A stretch of DNA of 8,012 nt from Betaproteobacteria bacterium (GTDB taxonomy: Bacteria; Pseudomonadota; Gammaproteobacteria; Burkholderiales; Burkholderiaceae), in the NCBI GenBank assembly GCA_013205155.1, contig JABMMT010000315.1, forward strand, positions 1-8,012, in the 5' to 3' direction. The notes under the pieces are model-generated. The model was given only the letters and a program-made list of their open reading frames with translations. It had not been told where the DNA came from and did not search any database. The position numbers and the translations under genes are program-made. The stretch's first letter is position 1. Every line of letters starts with the position of its first letter. This document shows positions 1 through 6,149 of the stretch, one piece after another.

Positions 1-20
1 GTCTTGGATAGACCAGTCAT
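1..20 (-). CDS. 5' end of an unidentified gene leaving the window on the left
   Basis: Only six codons are inside the window (ATG ACT GGT CTA TCC AAG, reading M-T-G-L-S-K), so no function can be given. The start is supported by a full Shine-Dalgarno match (AAGGAGGT on the minus strand, 28-35) seven bases before the ATG at 20. Another in-frame ATG at 26 sits only one base from that site, so 20 is the better start. The gene is divergent from the integrase remnant and shares with it the repeat-rich interval at 36-265. In P4-type elements a small regulator or excisionase often sits beside the integrase, but that identity is a guess here. Confidence 0.6.
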
Positions 21-27
21 GGCCATT

Positions 28-35
28 ACCTCCTT
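28..35 (-). promoter_or_regulatory. Consensus ribosome binding site for the leftward gene
   Basis: The minus strand reads AAGGAGGT, fully complementary to the 3' end of 16S rRNA, with seven bases to the ATG at 20. It is the strongest ribosome binding site in the window. It is the main reason to believe a gene leaves the window on the left. Confidence 0.7.
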
Positions 36-58
36 GAGCCTTATGAAACGTCCTGGGT

Positions 59-69
59 CTTGAGTCAAG
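59..69. promoter_or_regulatory. Small perfect inverted repeat CTTGA-G-TCAAG
   Basis: Two five-base arms are exactly complementary around one central base, upstream of the leftward gene. The size fits a dimeric repressor half-site pair, but arms this short occur by chance. There is no T-run, so it is not a terminator. Confidence 0.25.
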
Positions 70-131
70 TTAACAACTAATGCTGTTAGCAAGTTTGGCT
101 TAGTTCAAAAAGATGCGCAACAGGATGATCA

Positions 132-210
132 GGACATTAATTGGACATTAATTGGACATGCAATAACATGTCTGGATTTTGTCTGGATTAATGTCTGCTT
201 TTCTGGATGT
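132..210. repeat. Phased array of short direct and inverted repeats (about 11-bp period) between divergent genes
   Basis: GGACATTAATT occurs twice in tandem (132-142, 143-153) followed by a partial third copy (GGACAT, 154-159). The core GACAT therefore recurs at 133, 144 and 155. Then TGTCTGGATT occurs at 169-178 and 180-189, with looser copies near 192 and 202. The two blocks are roughly inverted: GACATTAAT (144-152) is the exact reverse complement of ATTAATGTC (187-195), and GACATG (155-160) pairs with CATGTC (167-172) around a six-base loop. Spacing of 11 bp puts sites on one face of the helix. This fits a cooperative DNA-binding protein, such as an excisionase, integrase arm-site protein, replication initiator or repressor. 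A degraded transposon end with repeated transposase sites is another reading. Confidence 0.6.
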
Positions 211-265
211 AATTAGGATTATTAAGTGGCAGACTTTTGATTGCAACCAGCTTTAACTATTGACA

Positions 266-838
266 ATGGCCAAAACAATTCAAATGCTTCAGGATCTAAT
301 TACAGCAACTAAGCGACACGAAAATAAAGTAGAAGGATCGCCTACAACCATTGCTGCGGTAAAAATGTTGTTCATGAGTTTGCAACGAGTTAGTTCCATC
401 GCTGGAATGAAATGGGTAGAGATTGACGAGAAGCAGAATCTGTGGCGAGTACCAGCAGACCGCATGAAGAATGGCAATGAACATCTAGTGCCACTAACAG
501 TACCCATGAATGATCTGTTGGATTCCATACGGAAACTACAATTCAACCAAGATTTTGTATTTCCCTCACCAAGGGGAGGACAAGGCCATCTAAATCCATC
601 TTCTATAAACCAGTATTTGGGAAAGATTGGTTATAGAGCCCATGATATTAGGGCCCTGTCGTTAGCAGTTAGCCAGGAAGTACTTGGCTTCTCAGCTAAA
701 TTAATTCAACGTCAACTAGCTCATTCTATTGTTGACAAAATGAGCCAAGCTGATGCTAAATCAATGTGTATTGAGGAGAGGAGAAAACTTACGATTGAAT
801 GGTGCCAGGCACTTTTAGGGCAGGGTCTGGAGCTATGA
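266..838 (+). pseudogene. Truncated P4-type tyrosine recombinase (integrase), catalytic core only, nucleophile lost
   Basis: This is the C-terminal catalytic domain of a prophage/P4-like tyrosine recombinase, about 190 residues against roughly 400 for the family. Numbered from the ATG at 266, the conserved residues are Arg41 (first catalytic Arg, before SSIAGMKW), Lys68 in DRMKNGNEH, His126 and Arg129 in HDIR, and His153 in RQLAH. In this family the tyrosine lies ten residues after that His, inside N-K-V-R-A-A-Y-N-R-A; here the aligned residue is Asp163 (codon GAT, 752-754), one base change from TAT. The family motif LEERR just downstream is kept as IEERR, so the alignment is not shifted. The N-terminal DNA-binding and SAM-like domains are absent, and an in-frame TAA lies at 254-256. 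A TTG at 260 is an alternative start, and no Shine-Dalgarno site is visible. It is most likely a dead remnant; a retained DNA-binding role is possible but unsupported. Confidence 0.8.
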
Positions 839-1190
839 GTTCTTAAGCAAGCTGGAATAATGCTTCCCTTGATAATAGATGAACTAAATTGTTTATTTGT
901 TATCAAGTTCTTACTGTGGTAAAGTTTTTTGCACAGAAGAGTAATGCTCCACATTCGAGCAGGCTTTTTGAATATGGCCAGAAGATCAGGCTAAAGAAGA
1001 GCAATAGTAGTCACTAAGCTTGAATACATTTACTGTAAATTGCAATAAAAAATAATGAATTTAATTGGATATTCGTTTAATTCTTGATATCAATGACGAA
1101 CGACTGTTGCCTTTTTTGTGATTCTTTATCTTCTAATGTTAGCTGTTCTCTTTCTTGCTCCATTCTGATCACCAAGTAACATCAACAGAA
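839..1190. other. AT-rich interval without a recognisable gene
   Basis: No convincing coding frame was seen on either strand. The interval contains the inverted repeat at 868-907 and several A/T-rich stretches near 1020-1100. These could hold the promoter of the DUF3987 gene, but no well-spaced -35/-10 pair stands out. The low information content and the lack of a Shine-Dalgarno site at its right end suggest weak, leaderless or unusual expression of the next gene. Confidence 0.5.
868..907 (+). terminator. Inverted repeat after the integrase remnant, weak terminator candidate
   Basis: CTTGATAA (868-875) and TTATCAAG (900-907) are exact eight-base complements separated by 24 bases, followed by TTCTT. 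It lies about 30 bases after the integrase stop. The loop is long and the stem A/T-rich, with no solid T-run, so an intrinsic terminator is only possible; an operator or chance repeat is as likely. Confidence 0.25.
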
Positions 1191-3491
1191 ATGAACAACC
1201 TTTCAATCAATCAAACTAATAGCGATTGCGCAGATGACTACTATGACGAGCTGCTTCGATCTGCTGAACATTTATTTGAGCTTGGAATCGAAGTGGTTCC
1301 ATCAATTAATTACTCTTCGCCAAGTGGTGAATTTACTGGTTTAGATGAATTGCATGATTTTCAAGATTCATTAGGATTGAGTGATGCTGACCCAGCAGAT
1401 TTTGGCCTAGAGGGTACAGAGATCTGTGGGGATTGGTCATCAGATGATAAATTTTTTAATGGGTTCTTTGCAACTCATATTTGTGATGATGGAAACTATA
1501 GAATTACAAGACCCTCCTTTGATTATACATTGGAAAATGTACATAGTACTATTCGACTAGCGAAAAAATTTAATTTTGGAAATCAATTTGGAATATCAGC
1601 AAGTACTAATTCATTTAAACATTGCATGAACTCTGGATGTATGGATCCAAATGCGATACTAGTAACAAATAAATTTGAATTAAATAATTGCCCTTTACCT
1701 AAAGATTTGCGAATTGAATATAATGGGCTGGAAATATGGACATACGCTTATGTGAATTTTAAAGATGATTTCTTTGCGGGTTTCAGCAGAGAAGGGACGT
1801 ACGGGTGTACAACAAGTCCATTGGAGGTAACAATTGTTAAATATGGAATAAGGCCATGTTATCCATCAATTGTCTCTAATAGGCGTATTCAATTGTTTAA
1901 TCCTATTTTTAATAGCAAAATATATATGATTAATTCGAAAGCAGACTTTAATAAGTTTGCTGCAAAATTAAGAGATTATGAAATAATAGAAGATGAAAAA
2001 GATCCGCATGATTTTTGTATTTCGCCAGAAGAAGATGAGCAGTGCTTTCAGCTAGCCATAAAAGCATTTGAGGCTGAACGATTAAAATTTAACCATAAAC
2101 AATCAAATGATAATTTAAATGCCTCGGTAAATAATGCGATTAAGTGTGCACAGAATGAAATCCAAATTAACGAGATATTCCCTCCTAAAGTTGCCAATGC
2201 GCTATCTTTGCTGAGTAAATCTTTCCCATACGATGATATTAGCGTAGCAATGGCATTTATTACAGGGGCTGCAGGAATGGTAAAACTTGGTACAAAGGTA
2301 GAGGGCAGTAGGGCTACTAGATATCTAGTTCCCATTAATTTTTATACCGCACTTGTTGCTAAATCAGGTAGAAAGAAATCACCCTTACAAAACTCTTTTG
2401 TAAGAAATCCAGCAACCAGTGTTTTAAGTGAAGTGGCTAAGCAAAATGATAATATTTATAAAAATTGGCAGGAATCCTCCCGCGGTAAAACCAAGGATGA
2501 TAAACCGCCTAAGCCTGTACCCATAGATTTGAGGATAAGTGACTACACTGCAGAGGCACTTGTTATAACGTTAAAAAGAAATGATGAGCTTGGTCTACCT
2601 TTACTGATAGAACGAGATGAAATCAACGGATTATTCAACAGTCTCAATATGTATAAGGGTGGTAAAGGTGCAGATGAACAGCAGTTATTAGAGTTATATG
2701 ATGGTGGTGCTTATCGATCTATTAGACAAAGTGACTCAACAAGAGGTTTTCAAAGATCAGCTGTTAGTATTTTTGGCGCAGTTCAGCCAGAAATTTTATT
2801 TGATCTAATTTCTTCTGGCGACGCTAGCGGAAAATGGGCACGATTTATCTTTGTGCCATTACCGGATAACACCAAACAATTACCAATAAATTTTAGTGAT
2901 GAGATGAATGCTGAGCTTGACAAGCAAGAAAATCTTCTACAGGATGTAATGTACAGTATCTATAGGCAAAATAAAGTTACGTATAGACTTGATAATAAAG
3001 CTATCAAATTATTTAGTGAATATGAGTTTGGGAAACAAAACGATGTTCAGAGTGCAGAATTGTCAGCGCAGTCTTCTCTTTATGGTAAATCAGCAGGTAA
3101 GGTTTTAAGGTTGGCTGGTATTTTACATATTCTATGGAACTACGATAATAATAATTGTCAATCTACTGAAATATGTATCAAAACTTTAAATATAGCAATT
3201 AAAATTATTGATTATTTGGATTGCTGGATGCTTGCAATGCATGCCAATGTTGCAGGTACTCATCACAATAAACTAGATTCCTTTGCAAAGCGTATCCACG
3301 ATATTGCCCTTAAGTCAAATGCATCAGTGAGTTGGACTGAGATTCGTAACCACATGAGTTCAGTTGAAAAGTCAGGTAAAACAAAGCCTGATGCAGAGAA
3401 AAGTATGCAAGCTTTAGTGGAAATGAATCTAGGAGAAATCTCTATTGGTGATCGGGGAGGCTTGTATTATAAAGCAATTAAAACTTTCTAG
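1191..3491 (+). CDS. DUF3987 family P-loop ATPase (primase-helicase-like replication protein of a mobile element)
   Basis: The product is 766 residues from the ATG at 1191; a TTG at 1155 would add 12 residues, and neither start has a Shine-Dalgarno site. The C-terminal half matches the DUF3987 family, known from plasmids, prophages and phage satellites, often next to primase domains. Numbered from the ATG, the Walker A variant is SGRKKSP (about 392-398), where family members show SGxxKSP in place of the classic GKS. A Walker B-like LLIERDEI lies at about 471-478. The strand NMYKGGKGADEQQLLELYDGG and the segment GKWARFIFVPLP (about 548-558), with a possible arginine finger, are also typical. 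The last 70 residues look like a winged-helix tail. Residues 20-270 are acidic and Cys-rich; the stretch AEHLFELGIEVVPS recalls the start of prim-pol domains, but no catalytic acidic triad was found. It likely drives replication of the element whose integrase decays upstream. The frame is fully open. Confidence 0.8.
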   Translation: MNNLSINQTNSDCADDYYDELLRSAEHLFELGIEVVPSINYSSPSGEFTGLDELHDFQDSLGLSDADPADFGLEGTEICGDWSSDDKFFNGFFATHICDDGNYRITRPSFDYTLENVHSTIRLAKKFNFGNQFGISASTNSFKHCMNSGCMDPNAILVTNKFELNNCPLPKDLRIEYNGLEIWTYAYVNFKDDFFAGFSREGTYGCTTSPLEVTIVKYGIRPCYPSIVSNRRIQLFNPIFNSKIYMINSKADFNKFAAKLRDYEIIEDEKDPHDFCISPEEDEQCFQLAIKAFEAERLKFNHKQSNDNLNASVNNAIKCAQNEIQINEIFPPKVANALSLLSKSFPYDDISVAMAFITGAAGMVKLGTKVEGSRATRYLVPINFYTALVAKSGRKKSPLQNSFVRNPATSVLSEVAKQNDNIYKNWQESSRGKTKDDKPPKPVPIDLRISDYTAEALVITLKRNDELGLPLLIERDEINGLFNSLNMYKGGKGADEQQLLELYDGGAYRSIRQSDSTRGFQRSAVSIFGAVQPEILFDLISSGDASGKWARFIFVPLPDNTKQLPINFSDEMNAELDKQENLLQDVMYSIYRQNKVTYRLDNKAIKLFSEYEFGKQNDVQSAELSAQSSLYGKSAGKVLRLAGILHILWNYDNNNCQSTEICIKTLNIAIKIIDYLDCWMLAMHANVAGTHHNKLDSFAKRIHDIALKSNASVSWTEIRNHMSSVEKSGKTKPDAEKSMQALVEMNLGEISIGDRGGLYYKAIKTF

Positions 3492-3533
3492 AAGAATAAT
3501 GAGGAATATGTTCTCCCCTATCTAAATTCAGCT
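3490..3533 (+). repeat. 44-bp imperfect direct repeat, left copy
   Basis: This copy begins at the stop codon of the DUF3987 gene and matches 4733-4776 at 38 of 44 positions without gaps. The central ATATGTTCTCCCCTAT (3506-3521) and the following TAAATTCAGCT (3523-3533) are identical in both copies. The two copies lie 1243 bp apart and bracket the peptidase/partner pair. They could be recombination or insertion sites, or a shared 3' regulatory element. No strong stem-loop with a T-run was seen. Confidence 0.85.
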
Positions 3534-3605
3534 AGGTTATCCCACTGACAAATATCAACCCTTCGCATACGAGAGTGTAACCAGACAGCATTCACGAGCT
3601 AGCAT

Positions 3606-4211
3606 ATGGAGATGAGACTCCTGCAGGCTTTGACTTTAACGGCTTGCATATCTGGCCTTACGTGCATTTCTCCAGCAATATCTCAATCGTTCGAGCTGGA
3701 GGAAGCAACGTATAAGGCAAAAGAGGTGTTGGACCAAATCTTTGCTTCACAAGGACTTCGCAAGCCAAGAATTAAAATAGTAAATAGCGTACTTGGTTCT
3801 ACGCTTACTCGATGTTCCTCGAACGGAGAGCATGGGTACACCGAGGTTACCAAGCAGTCGGGCCCATTCTATTGCCCGTCAGAGCACACTTTTTATATGC
3901 CAGCAAGATTTCTTGAGGTGTTTTTATACGAATACGGACCAGGGGCCGTTTCCTTCGTGGCGGCTCACGAAATAGGCCACGCATACCAGAGTCAAATGGG
4001 CTGGCAAAAACCGCCTCCACATAATGAATGGCAAGCAGATTGCATAGCAGGTGCTGCAATGAGAAATCCTGCCTTTAGCGCTCGCGAGATAAATCAAGCG
4101 GCAAAGGCTGCATTTTCCCTTGGAGGGGGATCGGTTCATGGATCAGGGAGTGGGCGGAAAGATTCATTCATGAAGGGACTTCAACTTGGAATCACGGGAT
4201 GCAATCGATGA
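3606..4211 (+). CDS. Secreted neutral zinc metallopeptidase (Zn_peptidase, YpfJ-like family)
   Basis: The 201-residue product starts with a signal peptide (M-E-M-R, hydrophobic 5-25, likely cleavage after A-I-S, about 27), so it acts outside the cytoplasmic membrane. HEIGH (121-125) gives two zinc-binding histidines and the catalytic Glu122; EWQADC (141-146) supplies the third ligand, Glu141. Other family marks are Cys70 and Cys90 around GPFYCP (86-91), a probable disulfide, and the C-terminal HGSGSGRKDSFMKGL...GC, with Cys199 probably paired with Cys146. All catalytic positions are intact. It is shorter than many family members, which often carry an N-terminal anchor of about 80 residues. 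The start at 3606 has no clear Shine-Dalgarno site; an ATG at 3612 is equally possible. It overlaps the next gene by four bases, so the two are probably made together. The substrate is unknown. Confidence 0.85.
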   Translation: MEMRLLQALTLTACISGLTCISPAISQSFELEEATYKAKEVLDQIFASQGLRKPRIKIVNSVLGSTLTRCSSNGEHGYTEVTKQSGPFYCPSEHTFYMPARFLEVFLYEYGPGAVSFVAAHEIGHAYQSQMGWQKPPPHNEWQADCIAGAAMRNPAFSAREINQAAKAAFSLGGGSVHGSGSGRKDSFMKGLQLGITGCNR

Positions 4212-4717
4212 AAACCATTGGATACCGTTTGAGCCTCATCATTACCGTGATAGCAGTGAATGCTGTAGTCACAGCAGCTCCTGGTGGAGCAGTACAACCT
4301 GGAACTATTAATTGCAATGGTCTTCAAAACTTTCTGACCGCACGCAGCAAATACGGACGGTCCGCACTGCCTCAGTTATGCAATCGGAATTTCACATGGC
4401 GAGGGAGAATCGATTGCTCGAAAGGCCTGCCTGTCTCAAGATATGACGTAAGCATGGCGGATGCTGAATGGATTTGCAAAAAGTTGATTTATGCAAGAGG
4501 AGATGAGCTCCCATATCGGGAACTAAGATCATTACTAGTCTTAAGCGGGGCAATCCCTAAGTCGTCAACAACTTTATTGGTAAACCTCTCAGGTCAAAAC
4601 TTTAAAGAGGTGAGCTGCGGAAATCGCCTATGTACTTCCACATGGATGCTGCCAGACGAGACGGTTATTCATGTCACACTCAGAAGGGATGGGGATCATC
4701 TCGCAACATACGAATAG
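4208..4717 (+). CDS. Secreted protein of unknown function, translationally coupled to the metallopeptidase
   Basis: I do not recognise this family. The chosen ATG (4208) forms an ATGA overlap with the stop of the peptidase gene, a hallmark of translational coupling; GGG at 4196-4198 is a weak ribosome site. A start at 4199 would add three residues and spoils nothing. The 169-residue product begins with a clear signal peptide (K-T-I-G-Y-R, then hydrophobic I-I-T-V-I-A-V, cleavage near V-T-A-A). The mature part has six cysteines (in NCNGL, QLCNR, DCSKG, WICKK, SCGNR, LCTST), an even number that suits disulfides in the periplasm or outside. The C-terminal third looks beta-rich (TVIHVTLRRDG). Tight pairing with a peptidase suggests an inhibitor, chaperone or substrate partner; that is inference from context only. 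Confidence 0.7.
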   Translation: MKTIGYRLSLIITVIAVNAVVTAAPGGAVQPGTINCNGLQNFLTARSKYGRSALPQLCNRNFTWRGRIDCSKGLPVSRYDVSMADAEWICKKLIYARGDELPYRELRSLLVLSGAIPKSSTTLLVNLSGQNFKEVSCGNRLCTSTWMLPDETVIHVTLRRDGDHLATYE

Positions 4718-4732
4718 GCCGTTAATTCTTTT

Positions 4733-4776
4733 AGAGGAGAAGTGAGGGATATGTTCTCCCCTATATAAATTCAGCT
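4733..4776 (+). repeat. 44-bp imperfect direct repeat, right copy
   Basis: This is the second copy of the element at 3490-3533, in the same orientation, 16 bases after the stop of the secreted-protein gene. Six substitutions and no gaps separate the copies. GGAGA (4736-4740) and TCTCC (4755-4759) could form a five-base stem here that the left copy cannot. Both copies lie directly after a stop codon, which also fits a common 3'-untranslated element. Confidence 0.85.
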
Positions 4777-4789
4777 GGTGCAGTACTTT

Positions 4790-4810
4790 TCCCTTATGAG
4801 GGATAAGGGA
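4790..4810. other. Perfect stem-loop after the right repeat
   Basis: TCCCTTAT (4790-4797) and ATAAGGGA (4803-4810) pair perfectly around a five-base loop, GAGGG. A run of four T precedes rather than follows the stem, so it does not read as an intrinsic terminator in either direction. It could still protect a transcript end or block read-through from the peptidase pair. Confidence 0.5.
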
Positions 4811-5090
4811 TCGAGCATCTGAATATTGTTTTGTATGTTCCAGCTGGAGCCATAATCAAATCAACAAAACTTTCTCTAGACCAGAGGTTGCATCTAGTTG
4901 GTACGTCCCGCCCTCCTTAAGCGAGAAGCTGGCATCGCCTGAAAAAAAGCTGATTATGTTTGTAGAAAATGCTGGCGGCGAGTTCAGGCAAAGATCGGAT
5001 AAATTCCCGCTGATCAAAGCCAATGTTCGCAGCTCCCCACGATGCCTTTTGACGGCCTTTTAATCAGCCCCGGGATTAGATTCTTACTGT
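4811..5090. other. Probable gene debris, no intact gene
   Basis: This stretch is richer in G+C than its flanks and several competing frames stay open, but none has a start with a ribosome site. On the minus strand, about 5044 to 4856 is open and reads for example GELRTLALISGNLSD and SFSLKEGGTYQLDATSG. A second minus frame over the upstream half reads ANIGFDQREFIRSLPELAAS before a stop. A plus frame is open to the TAA at 5061-5063. Protein-like text in overlapping frames suggests decayed coding sequence with frameshifts, but I recognise no family and cannot tell which frame was real. Confidence 0.3.
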
Positions 5091-5099
5091 AATTGTAAA

Positions 5100-5113
5100 C
5101 ACTCAATTGTGTG
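5100..5113. promoter_or_regulatory. Near-palindrome CACTCAATTGTGTG upstream of the small secreted-protein gene
   Basis: Twelve of 14 bases are symmetric (CAC-x-CAATTG-x-GTG). It lies about 40 bases before the start codon, where an operator could act, and upstream of a TATGGT (5126-5131) that could be a -10 box. No matching -35 box was found at the usual spacing. Confidence 0.3.
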
Positions 5114-5153
5114 ATGGTCTAAGTTTATGGTACCCACCTGAGGAGATAAGAAA

Positions 5154-5501
5154 ATGAAGATATTACCAAGGCTCCATGGAAGTCAAGGTCTTGTTGTTTT
5201 TATTGGTTTTTTCTTCTGTTTATTTGCTGGTACTACAGCCGTTAAGGCTCAATGTTCTCTAACCAGTTGGATGAGAAATGGCTACTGCTATGATTGGGGT
5301 AATAGCTTTTCAGGTCAGACAGTAACAGTTATTAAATCCAATGGTAAGTATGTAATAGCTCAAACGCCAATAGGTATTTTGTATGGAGAATTTTTTAATA
5401 ATATTGGTGATGTGGTTTTAAATGCTGGTAATCAACAGATATGTTGTTACGGTCAAAGATCCACTGGTAGGCGATATGGATACTGTTCTCTTTGTGAGTA
5501 G
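5154..5501 (+). CDS. Small secreted six-cysteine protein, unknown function
   Basis: The start at 5154 is well supported by GAGGAG (5140-5145) eight bases upstream. The 115-residue product has a long n-region, a hydrophobic core (VVFIGFFFCLFAG, about 14-26) and a likely signal peptidase site after V-K-A (about 32), leaving a mature chain that begins Q-C-S-L. The mature part of about 83 residues has six cysteines, four of them in the C-terminal tail (I-C-C-Y-G, Y-C-S-L-C-E). The middle, QTVTVIKSNGKYVIAQTPIG, looks like beta strands. No family was recognised. Secretion plus an even cysteine count suggests a disulfide-stabilised extracytoplasmic domain. It stands alone between non-coding stretches and is probably transcribed by itself. 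Confidence 0.65.
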   Translation: MKILPRLHGSQGLVVFIGFFFCLFAGTTAVKAQCSLTSWMRNGYCYDWGNSFSGQTVTVIKSNGKYVIAQTPIGILYGEFFNNIGDVVLNAGNQQICCYGQRSTGRRYGYCSLCE

Positions 5502-5546
5502 ATATTATCTAAATTAACTCCTGGCTATGGCATCACAGTTGCAATT

Positions 5547-5570
5547 CCTTGCTCCCTTGTTCCCTTGCTC
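5547..5570 (+). repeat. Short tandem repeat, three octamers
   Basis: CCTTGCTC, CCTTGTTC and CCTTGCTC follow each other without a gap, one base differing in the middle unit. Similar short C/T-rich tandem repeats are common in intergenic DNA of filamentous cyanobacteria, a weak hint about the host. No function is implied. Confidence 0.6.
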
Positions 5571-5709
5571 CTTCATAGTTACTTTCATTGCAGCGCAACA
5601 TTTCACGAGAGACTAGTCATGGTTTCTGCATTGGGAGCACAGGTTAAATCCAGCATGCTTGATTACTGGAAACCTCTGTCCCAATATAATTTAATCACAA
5701 TAAATTAAA

Positions 5710-5723
5710 CTTATAATTATAAG
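5710..5723. promoter_or_regulatory. Perfect 14-bp palindrome containing TATAAT
   Basis: CTTATAATTATAAG equals its own reverse complement and includes a consensus -10 hexamer (5712-5717) 28 bases before the ATG of the broken membrane-protein gene. No TTGACA-like box lies 16-18 bases upstream. It could be a promoter overlapped by an operator, but A/T-rich palindromes arise by chance in such sequence. Confidence 0.35.
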
Positions 5724-5744
5724 GAAAATTCGGTTTTTGAGAAA

Positions 5745-6145
5745 ATGACGACAACTCCGCAGAAATCAAAGAACAATGGATGCTTAGTAGGTTGTGGTTC
5801 AATCATTCTCTTTTTATAGTTAGTGGAATACTAGGGACTTTAATAAAACCAATCGCAAAAACACCATAACAAGAAAAGCAGGAAAAGGTAGAGATGGCAA
5901 ACAAATGGTATATTAAAACATCAAATTATAGCTGTGAAAGATCCTTTAAAGAAGACCTGTGCAAACCAAGCAGTTATAAAAGAAGAGGTGATTTTATAAC
6001 TACGAGTGATAATGGGGAAGAAAAAGTTGTTATATGGAAGTTTAGTGCAGAGAATGGATTTGGAGGGACGAATGTTGGAGGTGCTACTTGTAGCATAAGC
6101 AGGAAAAATGGAGGAGAATATAATGTAAGTCAAATAAAGGAATAA
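5745..6145 (+). pseudogene. Broken gene for a membrane-anchored small protein (frameshift plus stop)
   Basis: The ATG at 5745 opens a frame reading MTTTPQKSKNNGCLVGCGSI and then ILFL before a TAG at 5817-5819. Adding one base to the T5 run at 5811-5815 continues the helix as FFIVSGILGTLIKPIAKTP and joins the frame of 5894-6145. One further lesion remains, a TAA at 5867-5869 just before Q-E-K-Q-E-K-V-E-M-A-N-K-W. Restored, the protein would have about 133 residues: a polar N-terminus, one transmembrane helix (about 13-34), a Lys/Glu-rich linker and an exterior domain with four cysteines. The continuity of a single hydrophobic helix across the slip is the evidence. Two lesions argue for decay over programmed frameshifting or a single sequencing error. 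No family was recognised. Confidence 0.7.
5894..6145 (+). CDS. Open 3' part of the broken membrane-protein gene, possibly translated alone
   Basis: This 83-residue frame starts at an ATG preceded by a purine-rich AGGTAGAG, so ribosomes could start here. It encodes the soluble domain only (KWYIKTSNYSCERSF ... GGATCSISRKNGGEY), with four cysteines: Cys14, Cys22 and Cys73 are clear, and the remaining one lies in the upstream lost part if counted from the restored gene's N-terminus. Without the anchor it has no export signal, so disulfides would not form normally. It is better read as the tail of the pseudogene starting at 5745. Its stop lies five bases from that of the convergent minus-strand gene. 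Confidence 0.35.
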   Translation: MANKWYIKTSNYSCERSFKEDLCKPSSYKRRGDFITTSDNGEEKVVIWKFSAENGFGGTNVGGATCSISRKNGGEYNVSQIKE

Positions 6146-6149
6146 TAAC

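Larger units (their letters stand above)
5502..5744. other. Interval without a recognisable gene
   Basis: Only short frames without ribosome sites were seen. It holds the octamer repeat at 5547-5570, two TATAAT sequences (5685-5690 and 5712-5717) and the palindrome at 5710-5723. TATCTAAATT just after the stop at 5501 also occurs in the left 44-bp repeat, but the rest does not align well. Confidence 0.45.

Noticed and set aside
4790..4810. Intrinsic terminator
   Set aside because: The stem is good, but the T-run lies before it on the plus strand and reads as A after it on the minus strand, so neither orientation fits.
5482..5530. Possible third copy of the 44-bp repeat after the 5154-5501 gene (TGTTCTC ... 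TATCTAAATT)
   Set aside because: Only short blocks match and the spacing differs from the two good copies, so chance similarity is likely.
5547..5570. CRISPR-like or iteron reading of the C/T-rich tandem octamers
   Set aside because: Three units of eight bases with no spacers is a simple tandem repeat; no array or cas gene is present.
5811..5819. Programmed ribosomal frameshift site in the T-run
   Set aside because: A second stop remains in the shifted frame (5867-5869), so frameshifting alone would not produce the full protein.
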